Shown here piece by piece: positions 52,556 to 63,407 of a DNA stretch of 64,000 nucleotides. The notes under the pieces were generated by a model. It was not told where the DNA came from. It worked only from the letters and a program-made list of their open reading frames with translations, and searched no databases. Source of the stretch: Stercorarius parasiticus (taxonomy: Eukaryota > Chordata > Aves > Charadriiformes > Stercorariidae); the NCBI GenBank assembly GCA_013396915.1, contig VWZL01000170.1, positions 954,703 through 1,018,702 on the forward strand, read 5' to 3'. The position numbers and the translations under genes are program-made. Numbering within the stretch: position 1 is the first letter of the stretch; each line of letters begins with the position of its first letter.

Positions 52556-53159
52556 GCTTCTGGAGGCCGCTCAGGCTGGGTGTGAAGCAGAGCTGTCCTT
52601 GGGAGGTGGGGTGAGCCAGAAGAAAGAGACTGGGGATGCTCCAAGCTTTGCTCTGTGGAAACGTCCAAAGCCGACCGCCTCTGCGCTTGCAGGGCTTCAG
52701 GTGTTGCCTGGGTTTGGAGCAAGAGTGGGTTTCCACACTGTCCTTTGGGGAGGAATCGCAGAGCCCCGCTGCTTTTGCTGCTGGTGGGGTTTGCCCGCGG
52801 GGGGCTGCGGCACAGTGCAGGGGGGTGAAGCAGAGCAGCTGGGGAGTTGGGCTCAACCCAGGGCTGGGACGGGAGCTCTCGTCTTCCACCGTGTGCCCAT
52901 GAGAGGCCTGCTCAACCACGGAGCTGCTCACAGCCACCAACAGGAAAGGGCCTCCTCCCGTCTCGCAGCTTGGCAGCCTTTGGTGGGTCCAAAGGGATGC
53001 GTCGCCTTCCATATTCATGGGGAATTATTTAAAATAGATCTGTGAGAGTGCATGAGAAGTGCGTGCATTATAAATTTGCATGTACTTGTCTCCTGCCTCG
53101 CCAGGTGCTTGTAGTCTATTGCTGGAGGATCCCTAATCGCACAGAGCTCCCGCCTGCCA
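52556..53159 (-). repeat. Right arm of long inverted repeat
   Basis: Reverse complement of 50034-50637. On the + strand it starts GCTTCTGGAGGCCGCTCAGG and ends AGAGCTCCCGCCTGCCA. A CR1 3' end begins only about 85 bases further right. Confidence 0.95.
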
Positions 53160-53244
53160 AGAAGATACACCAGGTCATGAAGCTTTGTGTGAAGAGTATT
53201 TTTTCAAAAGCAGAAAATTAATAGTAACCAACATCTTAACCATT

Positions 53245-53398
53245 GTGGATGCCCCATCCCTGGAAGTGTTCAAGGCCAGGCTGGTTGAGGCTTTGAGCAA
53301 CCTGGTTTAGTGGGAGGTGTCCCTGCCCATGGCAGCGGGGTTGGAACTAGGTGATCTGTAAGGTCCCTTCTAACCCGAACCATTCTATGATTCTATGG
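53245..53398 (+). mobile_element. CR1 LINE 3' end, sense
   Basis: About 154 bp: GATGCCCCATCCCTGGAAGT, then GAGCAACCTGGTTTAGTGGG, GGGGTTGGAACTAGGTGATC, AAGGTCCCTTCTAACCCGAA and a two-unit ATTCTATG tail ending at 53398. Heavily 5' truncated. Confidence 0.92.
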
Positions 53399-53522
53399 TG
53401 TATTTTTGAATTTCATTATTATTTTAATGATTTCTTTCTTTGTCGTAGGAAATATTCAAAGTGCATGGGAATGATGGAAATGATCATTGATATTCAGTTC
53501 TTAAGAAGAGCTCTTAAGAAGA

Positions 53523-53901
53523 GCCATGGGCAGGGACACCTCCCCCTAGACCAGGTTGCTCAAAGCCCATCCAGCCTGGCCTTGAACACTGCCAGGGATG
53601 GGGCAGCCACAGCTTCTCTGGGCAACCTGTTCCAGTGCCTCATTACCCTCACAGTAAAGAATTTCTTCCTAATGTCTAATCTAAATCTACCCTCTTTCAG
53701 TTTAAAACCATTACCCCTCACCCTACAGGATAAAGAGTCCCTCCCCAGCTTTCTAATAGGCCCCCTTCAGGTACTGGAAGGCCGATATAAGGTCTCCCCA
53801 GAGCCTTCTCTTGTCAGGCTGAACAACCCCAACTCTCAGCCTGTCGTCATAGGAGAGGTGCTCCAGACCTCTGATCATCTTTGTGTCCCTCCTCTGGACT
53901 C
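53523..53901 (-). mobile_element. CR1 LINE fragment lacking its 3' tail, antisense
   Basis: Reverse complement of CR1: GCCATGGGCAGGGACACCTC, CTAGACCAGGTTGCTCAAAG, CTTTCTAATAGGCCCCCTTC, AGGTACTGGAAGGCCGATAT and GAACAACCCCAACTCTCAGC. It begins at the segment that normally sits about 50-60 bases inside the CR1 3' end, so the octamer tail and the TTGGAAGGGACC block are missing. It faces the sense CR1 at 53245-53398 across about 124 bases. The 185-codon + strand frame at 53351-53908 is antisense CR1, not a gene. Confidence 0.93.
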
Positions 53902-56900
53902 ATGTTAACGAACTGGATAATATTAATATTACAGCATAGATCAGTGAACAAATTTTTAGATTGATGTGGTATGGTTGGAATTCCTCTACACAGACCTAGT
54001 TGCTGTCGTTTTAGAAAATGTTGTTCACGGCTGATGAGAGATCAATTTTAAAGCATTAGTAAGTATTTTATTGTATTTCCAAAATTTAGTTATATTTCCA
54101 TTACTTATTTGTTTGCTTTAATTGCCCTTTAATCCTTCATTGGATTTTGGTACCTGCATTTCTTACAATGTGTGTGCGTGTGCAAATTGCATTACTATAT
54201 GAAGTAAATATAGTTGCTTATATCTTTGCCTAAAAAAAGGAGCCCACTGAGTTGAAGTAGTTTCCCATAAGCCAAGTGTTTTGTTAAATATGTCTTTTTA
54301 ACTTTTTTTCTTCTATGTATGTATCTTTTCCCAGAGTCATGTAGATCAGTTTCCATCTGTCATTGACAAAGCCTCAAAGTGCACTCTAGCCAGTAGTCAC
54401 AAGGAGAGGGGTTTGACTAGCTGGAGACCCTGCTCCTAGGAGTCTTCCTCTCTTTTAAGGAGTTGACCCCTAAGTGGATTTTTAAAGGTATTTCTAAATT
54501 TGGGACAGACACACTAGTTGCAAAACCAGAGAAATAAGATGCGCCTTCGGACATTTTCCTAGAAGAGCATTTTCTAACTGTAAGGCATTAGATTGGCCAT
54601 TAGTAAAAATAAAATGAGTCTGCAGGCATCTTAACATACAGCACTTAAAAGTCAGTGCCATAGGTTACATCCAGTGGACAGTTCGGGTGCTGCATCACGT
54701 TCTTGGGGAGGACTGTGCATGTATCCATAAATTTGTGAGTTCCCAGGAAAAAAAACCTCTGAAAACAGGTTGTCATGTCTGCTGTCAGTGAAAGACAAGG
54801 AGACAGGGAGGGATGCATTAGTACAGTTTAGATGGCACATTTTTATGTTGTATACTTAAGGCAGACCATGGTATTACATTTGCATGTGTTAAAACCTCAG
54901 CTTCTGAAAGTATTTACTTGTGTTATGTTATTAGTTATTTACTGATGTAAATTCTTGTGTGTTTGGACATGCCTTCTGCAAATTAAGGTCAAGCTGTTTT
55001 ATCTAGGTGAATATTTGTAAATATTTAGCATTATTAATTTAAAGGTTTTTCTCTGCTTGAACAGGCGGTGTGCAAATTGAGGCCTGGCTGGTTGACTGCC
55101 TTGGGGAAAAGGGGTGCTTGCTCTGTGTGGGTAAAGAGCACCAAGAACTTTGATTTTAGAGTCTTGTGCTTTGCTGCTTTTATAGATGGAAGGTGATGGA
55201 AAACTGCAGTGGTGTCTGGTCTTTTCTGAGCTTGAAGGGGGAAAATGGACAAAGAACAGCGAGAAAGTGCTGTTTGGAGACACCTTTTTCTGTTACGTAT
55301 CTGCCAGGAATGGGATGAACTGGTGGCTCTGCTCACCCTCAGTTGCGTGACTGTACACTGCTGTTGTGTGCAATTTTCCTCTCTCCTCAGTAGCCTTTAC
55401 TTAGGGCAAAATCCTGCAGTTTGGTCTCTGAAAATGCTGCGTAAAGTTTACTGTCTAGAGCATGTCTGCGTCAGCATGCTGATGCTGTCTGTCTGGTCAG
55501 TGCTCACACATGTGTCAAGAGTTGTGCTCGTTCTCTGCCCTGCCCTTTCCCACGGGTGGGGAAGGTGCCAGTGCGCATCCTCCATCACCAGCACAAGCGG
55601 AGCACCTTGTGCAGGGATGGCGAGGGCACGAGATACTGTCTGTCACACAGATCAAATGGGCTTCGGCCGGCTTGTTAGCAGCCCTGGACTTGACAGGGAA
55701 ATGGGGTGTTTGTTACGCAGATGTCTCTGAATGTCTCGGCATGATTGTTTGTCGTCCCCTAAAGCATCCTCCTTGATTTTCCATACTCTAATATAAACTC
55801 CCTTGTTCAGCATTAGAAACCTTCCACTCTCGTTCTGTATTGTTATCTCTTGCCAGTATGTAAGCAGAATAACTAATTCAGCATTAGGTGTGACTTTCCA
55901 AAGGACTCTAACAATGGTCGTGGTGGTGGGAAGCATCTCAAAAGGCAACCAGAGTTTTAAGCCCTTTTTTTGAGCGAAGGCTCATGAATTCATCTGCATC
56001 TTCCTTAGCATTTACGAGATTGTAAGAGGTAGAGTCTGTGGATTTAATTACTTTCAGGAGGAAGGTTTCATGATGGATGCTTGAACGAAAAGAAGTGGTG
56101 TGTTTTTTATTTTGTTTTTAATAAAAAGAGGCTTCACTACCTGCACCACTTTTCTTTCAAGAGACAGACTAACATCCTACTGAGGCAGACATTGCTGCAT
56201 GTCTTGCTTTGTCTTTAAATTCAGTTAACATTGATTAGGGCTATGATTTGGCCTGCACTGCTGTATACAATACAAAAGAGAAAATTAAAAAATATCCATC
56301 TAGAAAAACCTCACTGGAGCTAAAAAGCAATGAGCAGTGTGGAAGATAGGAATGCCTCGTGACTAAATATACAGTAATGTATGTCAAAATATAGTACTGC
56401 ATGTATCGATCTTAAAAGAACAATTTCTTTTTGATTAAAAAAATACAGTTAAATCAGATCTCTCCTGAATGTTCTGGCTGTCATTTTCTTTAGCCAGTAG
56501 AAACCTGCCTTTCTGGTTTATGAAGCCACGGTGCTAACACGTAAAGCAAGATGTTATGACTCATTCGAACAATTCTTTGTTCTCTCTTGAAAGCGTTGCT
56601 GATGATATTTTCAAATATACTTGGGTTTACCCCTAAGAATGCAAGCCTCTAGCAAGTCTGAGCTTAATGCAAGGCAGATTATGTAATTTTTGCAATGCCA
56701 TATGATATGACTGTAATCCTGTTAACATCTTTTGTTAACATTTTTGATAGTTTCAGTGGGTTTGCTGAGTTTTGCCATAATTTTATCAGGTGAAATAAGA
56801 TGCCTTTTCTTAGTTTGCAAAACTTTCTTCAGATGCAGTAAAAATATATTTCAGGACTGAGAAGTAGATACTTAGGGTTTCATCAGCAAAACTTTTTCTT

Positions 56901-59900
56901 AACTCCACCTGAAGAGGCAATTTACTTGCATGAAACCCTGAAATCACATGGTTTAAAATGAGAGCTTTAATGGAAAATGAGGTTGCAGTGGTTTCAGCAA
57001 GGGTCAGTGTTTTACCTGAAGGGTGCTCCTCAGTGCTGGGAAAATCCAGGGTTAGGAAAGGTGAGGTTAGAGGGGTGTGAGGATACCTGCTGGCTCCACT
57101 CTCATCCTGGCAGTGCCCTTGCAAAGTGCTGCCTTGTGTACATGCAGGCATTGCTGAGGGATGTGACAGGGACTGGCAAGAAGGAATATGGAGACTACTC
57201 CACACTGTCTTGTTTTGGCTGAGGAGCGCCAAAGTCTTCGGCATCTTGCTGCTGTAGAGGTGGAGAAACCCCAGCCATTGTAAGTTGGGTGGTTTTGCTC
57301 AGTCTTTCCCCACTGCTGGACGTGCAACAATGGAAGTGTTAACTGAGCTGTGTCAAGAGACAAAAATAACGGGCATTTGTGTTTTCTCTTAGCCTAGCAA
57401 TGTAAGTAAAAAGCAGTTAAAAAGCTTTTTCACATTGTTACCATTTATCTCTGAAAGGAAAGAAGGGAGTCTTTAATTTCAGCCAAACCATGTGTGAAAT
57501 GTGCGTGTTTCTTAGGGATGACACACTAGCTTTAGCCTCCACAGGAGGAAAGCTGACCCAAAGCCCGTTTATGTAGAGCACATTGCAATCCTTAGCTGCC
57601 TGAAGAAGATGACTTCCAGCCAAGAAGGCTAGCTGAATACTAAACTGGCGCAGAGTTATGTAAGTTAAAGTCCTATAAGACTTAAGCTTCTTTGTTATTA
57701 TCTTTGATTACTCCCAGGAGTGTGTAGTATTATGGTAAGATGCCTGAATGGAAATTGACAGCTCCATCTTTGCCGCTGGATTACTATTTCTTAGTTCTGC
57801 TAATAAAACTAACTGACACTATGAATAACGTTACTGGTCAGACAAAGAGCGGAAAGCTCATTGAAAGCAAACAGATTTGAGCTTGCTGATCCCAGCAGCT
57901 CAGCCATGCCTTCAGTGGGCACCACTCCATGTCCCCTGTAAGCCATGGTGCAGGCAGCCCTTTTTATGCCTTCTGCAACGGTTTACTAGCCATGTTTTGG
58001 TTAGCTGTGTCAAAACTCTGTGGCTCTGAGCAGCTGATGGGGGAGCTCCTTCTGTCCATAACATTCTTACAACGTTTAGTACCCAGTTGGAAGTGTTGCC
58101 ATCTATCCATGTGGCTCGTTTGGAGTCAGGGCTGCTCGTTTATTTTGAGCTTTTCCTGTGTCTGTTTCTAGAGATGCCTGTCCAGTCCTAGGTTCCCAAG
58201 ACGTTGTTGTACTGTTTAAGTGCTATGGAAACAGTTCTAATGGTGAAGGTAATTTGCCCTATATGAGGTATGATGAGATAACTACGTGCTTTTTAGTGGG
58301 ACATCTCTCCTGCTTCTTTGAATAACAACTGATTTAAAGATAAAATGAGGCAGGACAATTACTGCTTCATCTTGAATACCTGCTGTCTAATAATTTAACC
58401 TGTATTTTTAAATATTTTTTTTTAAAGGTGTGGTTTTTTTTGTTTTGTTTCTGTCTTTTTGCTGTAGCGCTCCTGATGGTGACTCCATACCTAAGAGGGG
58501 CTGATTCTTGTCTCGCATCGTTCTTACAACCCAAGCTCAGATTCTTGTTCAGGAATCTGAGGATAAAATCACTGTATTGCTCTGCTTTATCCAAAATGCT
58601 AAAATGAGATTTAGTGCATTTCTGCCTACCTTAATCATGTTTTCCCCCAAATTGTTATCTTTTTGGTGGCTGATCATTAAGTCTCACTGTACGTGCTGAG
58701 GGAATGTGTCATTTCAGTTCCTTAGGGTCAGCAACCTGTATGATGACTTTAGACTGTTACACACTGAGAACCTTTCAAGAACATCTCCTGGTTTAAGCAA
58801 ATGTGGCATGGATACACAATTCCCAGCCTACCAGAGATGTTGACCTTGTCATGGCTTGCTTAGAGTGTGAGTGGCTGTGTGAAATTGTTGTATTGGCCCT
58901 GCCCATGTGACTAGGTACAAACCCTGACCAAATGCACCTGCTGAAAAAAACCACAGATGCATCTTCACTGTTGTTACGTGATTGATACTTCACCAGCAAA
59001 ACAAACTTAAGTGATTTTTTTAGTCAACTTTATTTGCCATTTTAATTTTGAAATTACTGGTTCTTAGGCTAAAAAATGAATTAGCACAAACAACATCCCA
59101 CAGCTTCCTCCTCCTGTTTCTTTTCTCTCCAGTGATTTTACTATAGCCTGGCAGTTTATACAATATGAAGCAGTTAACCAAAACCTAATTATGAGTTATG
59201 TCCGTATTTTCTTGTGGAATTTAGGACCTTAATAGTCAAAGGCTCTAATTGATTCTGAGGGGGGATCATTCTGTGTAATTATTCTCAGTCTTCCTGGTCT
59301 GTTTGTTGTTGGCTGCCAGGCGAACCGACAAATAAGAGGCATTCAGGTGGAAGTGAGCTTTTTGTAATGCATTCTCAACAGTACAATGTTGTTTGCAATA
59401 TTGTCCCAGCATTGTTTGCAAATACTGGCATAGACCCTTAATGAAATAGCATTCAAGAAAACAACAGGATTATTTCAATTCAGGGTGTTGGGTGGTTCCC
59501 ACTTCTACTATCAAAAATATTTTGAAAGAAAATGAGTAAAACCTAACCTTCTTTACAAAGAGTAGTAACAGAGCAGCTAATGATGTGTAATTTAGATCTT
59601 AAGGGCAAAGTTTTGCCTCCTCATCTTTATTGTCAGAGTTTAAGTGACAGGCCCATGCTGAACAGAAATGATTTTTGAATTATCATAAATCATGGGGATT
59701 AGAATTTTGATCAGAGAACAGAAATTTTCTAGAAAAATGCTAGGTTCACTAGCATCGTGCTTATGCAAGTACACTTGAGCAGGGTTTTTTTTGTTTGTTT
59801 TGTATTTTGTAACTGTTGACCTGCCAGCTACTTAATGATATTTACAGAATGATTGATTAAACATGTATGAGGACAAAATATTTTCTTCTGTCCAGCTGAA

Positions 59901-60042
59901 TTTTTTGTTAAAGGCACTGGGAACTGCCTCTTTTTTTTTTTTTTTTAAAAAACAAAGCTAACTGAATGCATGAATGCCACTGCACATAGCTGACAAAGGC
60001 AGAGCATCTTTGTGAATAGGCTCTGTAAATTCTTTCCCACAG
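53902..60042. other. 3' part of intron 1, no named feature
   Basis: AT-rich intron up to exon 2. The longest frame, 161 codons at 55245-55730 (+), has no recognisable domain. It contains internal hydrophobic and cysteine-rich stretches of random appearance, so I leave it uncalled. A 16-base T run at 59931-59946 lies about 100 bases before the exon 2 acceptor. Confidence 0.5.
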
Positions 60043-60147
60043 AAGTCAACGAAAGGGTCGGTTGTCCTGGGCTACGTATTTCGTCACTTAAACCTAGTGG
60101 AGATAGATTACTTTGGACTGCGCTACTGTGACCGAAGTCATCAAACG
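60043..60147 (+). CDS. EPB41L4A: EPB41L4A coding exon 2 (residues 34-68), FERM F1 lobe
   Basis: A 105-bp, phase 0-0 exon continuing exon 1. It reads [20 protein letters not shown] followed by [15 protein letters not shown], matching EPB41L4A residues as I remember the human protein. The DYFGLRY motif is the hallmark of the F1 lobe of band 4.1 FERM domains, which helps form the membrane-protein-binding clover. The acceptor is TTCTTTCCCACAG ending at 60042, and the donor is ACG followed by GTGAGT at 60148. The frame open beyond 60147 is intron read-through. The segment GYVFRHLNL differs at several positions from my memory of the human DHVFHHVNL. Because the exon is a multiple of three, skipping it would delete 35 residues without a frameshift. 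The next residues (YWLDP-type) must lie in an exon outside the window. Confidence 0.95.
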
Positions 60148-61729
60148 GTGAGTAAAAGACATGGCAGATTGGATTTTACATATGTAAAATTTACCCTGTT
60201 TGTGCCATTTGCCTGTAGAGCATTACGTGGTCATACTTTCACTAACTTTCACTATTTCCTGGCTCAGGTTTCCAGTAATGATTTGTTTGTGTTCCTTTGC
60301 ATTAAAGTCTTGGAATAGCCATGAATGTTGTAGGTAGGAACAGAATCAAATGCAAAAATGTTGTTGCAAACTAAATGAAGAAAGTGTGAATAGTACAAAA
60401 TTATAGTATGAAAGTAGAATTAATATTTTTCCCTTTTAATATTGTGCCCTGAGGCCAGTGCTTGGTGTACTATGCTGTCTGCTTCCCTTGGCCCTGTGGT
60501 GTCTGGAAGTGGTGTCCCTGAGAGTGTCACAGACTGCCTCACTTGGACCACTTGCTGAACGCCTGTTTCAGAGCCTATGGTGTGGTTGGCATAGTGGCTG
60601 CCCGTTCACCCCAGGAGTCAGGGTGTTGGCAAAGACATTTTTGCTCCGCCTAAGCCATCTCTATGTCCTTGAGCCCATGCTCTCTTGAGGCAGGGTCTCA
60701 CCAGACCACTGAGAGCTTTTTCCACCAGGAGATTACAGACCTAAATAGGAAAGAAAACCAAAACTAAGTCTGAGATGTTTCAGCCAAAGCAGGCAGTGGT
60801 GAAGGGCAGCACTGTTTGTAGTACGCCCCCAAAAAATGGCCTGTGCATGGTTACTGCAGTCAGAGGTGAGGAGCAGGGGATGCTCAGCAGGTGGTCTTCA
60901 TATTACCTGAATTTTATAAAGGAAATAATGCCTGGACTGTAGTTAAATTAAGTCAAGCAGTTACGCTTTTCAAGTCACTGTTATGTGCTGAGAGTGTACT
61001 GCACAAGACCCTGGCCTCAATAGATGTCATGTGTCATCTAAAAATAATAGTAAGTTATTGAATTAGCTAAATATTTGCCAGTTTCTTCTGTATAGCAAAA
61101 TTTGAACATGTAGAGGCTGAAATCAGAACAGTATTAGCAGAAGATCACCGATTGCTGCTGAGGGCTACAGACTGCTGTACTCACTGTATCTTTAATTCTG
61201 TGCCGTAGTCAAGACATTTATGAGTTCAGTTGCTTGATAAGCTTCTAACCAAGTTTCATTCCATGGAGATGAAAGTCAGATTCAGCTGTGAACTAAAGGT
61301 AGACTGTTAAAAATAGTATTTTTGATTTCCTGCGGAAATTGAGGTGCGAGTGTATTTTTTTGCTCTCAAAAGTGTTTCCCTTTTTCCTGTAGAGTCAAAT
61401 AAAATAGAAATGGCTATTACTGAGAACATTTCCAGAGGCATACACACCGTGTATTTAATGATGTATATGGCATTATGAAAATAAGAGAAGATTACATCTG
61501 TTCTGTGAAGGGCTTAACACATAAAGGCACATATTAGGAAGCATCCTCCTAACAGACTAGATGGTTTGATGGTATGATACCAGTGCATTTTGTATTATGG
61601 CAGTGTGCATGAACTGTATGTAGGTCATAACCCCATTAACTCAGCTTCTCCAAAAAAAAATACAGCCTTTTTGCCTTTTTCCCTTGCATGACGCTCTAGT
61701 GGTGTAAATGTAACGTTGGCCTTTATCTT

Positions 61730-62215
61730 TATTCTCTGGCTGGCCCAAGGTCAGGGAGCCACCGTGCTTCTCGATTTTCTCCCATGGGATTAGGAAGGCA
61801 TTCATCCCACTTTCCTGTGTTTTCCTGCTCTTTGCACTGACACCTGTCGTGCTGTGGGGATACAGTTTGCACTGTCAGGGACATGGCGCTCCAGCCTCTC
61901 TCTGCATGGAGCTCTACTGGCCCATGTTTCTTGCCTGACTTCTGCACTGGTGGGCAAGCATTCCTGTCCCCTGCGTGTCTCCTGCCGCCTGCGGGTTTTC
62001 TTTGCAGGGAAATCCCAGGTGTGTGGGAGAGCGGTGCACAGATCAGCTCTGTCCGGACATGCTGCTGGGAAGCAGCCAGGAGGTACAATCAGGAGGGACC
62101 ACAACAACGGTGGGCCACGTTGAGGAGTGCACCTGCCCTGCCGTGTAGGTGTCGCCACAGTGACCGAACCCAGCGTTTCTGCTGCAGGCTTTGCACCTGG
62201 GCTGTGTCATAGCAA
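61730..62215. other. GC-richer patch in intron 2 open in several frames
   Basis: Overlapping frames of 109-119 codons on both strands reflect a lower stop-codon frequency in this GC-richer block. The translations have no recognisable domain. It could be an unidentified old repeat or a regulatory island. Confidence 0.25.
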
Positions 62216-63386
62216 AATACTATGAAAATGCCTGTTGCTGTTGTTGGTCTGTGTATTGCGTAATTAAAGGTTCATTGTTTTATCTGGAAAGTTCATGCAT
62301 GAGTTTATGACAATTGCTGCTAGCTTGCTATTTTTAGTGAAATCTTGCAAGTTCTTAAGAATGGCCAGTATAAGGGGAAGGCTGCCATGCAACAAACACC
62401 ACCTTGTGCTTTAGCTGTAAACATACACCCAGTTATGTGCTGAATATGGCCAAAACTCTCTGGGCTGTTGTGGAAATTAGTCCTGTAATGGCTGGCAAGA
62501 AGCCTAGATTTGAATTTGGACTGGATATGTTTTGGATTGGCCACAGTAGATTTCCTAAGGGAAAGGGAAAAATGTTACCTTGCTAATTAGTTTTGAAACC
62601 ATGCTCCCGAGTTAGTCTCAGACGGAAAACTGTGTTTGGAGGTTTGTCTGCCTATTAATACATTGCTTGTGGTGGGGGATATTCTACTATTCCTCTGTCA
62701 GTTTTTTTGTCATACTATATATTTAACTGAATAATGAATAAAGCAGGGTGGACAAAACTATGTATTTTAGAGAACATAACCTAGTCATGAAATAAATATT
62801 TTTTATTAAGGGTTTGAAAGAACCTGTTTAGTTATTTTCCCCATTACTTTTGCATGCCTCAGCACTTCCAGGTGGTCTTTTAAGTGCTGTGTTGGTGTGC
62901 TACCTCTTATGTGGGTGGTATAATAATTATTTTAGTAGTACCAGTAGGGCTCTAATCAGTGAACAGAGTTTCACTGTGCTATGCAGCACACAAATGCATA
63001 ACATTAAAATGGTCTCTTCATGAACAGCTAACAAACTAATTAGCAAGTGAGAGAGAATAGCTGGATGCAGCAAACAGATTGACAGAACTGGATGACGCTG
63101 GGAAGACCATCAGCAGTAGGATAAAGTATAAGTTGGATGATGCTGTCTCTAGGGTAGTAATTGGGTCATATTGCACAAATTTCTCTTGATTGACATTCCA
63201 GGTTCCCCTGAACTCTTCATGTTAGAAGAACAGTATTTAATCTGCAAAATCAAGTTACTGAAGGTTAGGGGTTGCCAGAACACTTTCTCCATGGAGTATG
63301 TAAGCTTTATCTATCTTGTTCTCTGAACAAGGTAGGACTCCTTAGGGAAAATAAAAAGTACCTTTTAATAATTCTTTAAAATACAG

Positions 63387-63407
63387 AATTAATTAATTAA
63401 TTAATTA
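63387..63407. repeat. (AATT)n microsatellite
   Basis: About five perfect AATT units. Confidence 0.93.

Larger units (their letters stand above)
50034..53159. mobile_element. Long inverted repeat (604-bp arms, 1,918-bp spacer), unidentified fold-back-like element
   Basis: Arm 50034-50637 is the reverse complement of arm 52556-53159. Every matched position sums to 103,193, so there is no insertion or deletion over 604 bp. By eye only three substitutions separate the arms, all in the outer 100 bases. The arms are GC-rich with many CpGs, while the spacer (50638-52555) is AT-rich and pyrimidine-rich on the + strand. A 148-codon frame is identical in both arms, but its content (W, G, P, H rich) does not resemble a protein. 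No transposase, integrase or CR1 sequence is present. A TGGCAGG start at the outer ends and a TGAG just inside the inner ends are compatible with TG...CA-type LTR copies or with terminal inverted repeats, but no target-site duplication is seen. An inverted duplication or assembly artefact remains possible. Confidence 0.6.
6193..60042 (+). other. EPB41L4A: EPB41L4A intron 1 (53,850 bp)
   Basis: Bounded by GTAAGG at the left and a pyrimidine-rich TTCTTTCCCACAG acceptor at the right, in phase 0. It contains the CpG-island tail, six CR1 fragments, a MIR-like SINE, a solo-LTR-like element, the inverted repeat at 50034-53159 and several simple repeats, each listed separately. No nested protein gene or structured RNA gene could be supported on either strand. 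Large first introns often hold enhancers, but none can be named from sequence alone. Confidence 0.9.

Noticed and set aside
53351..53908. 185-codon + strand frame
   Set aside because: Mostly antisense CR1 sequence plus unique DNA.
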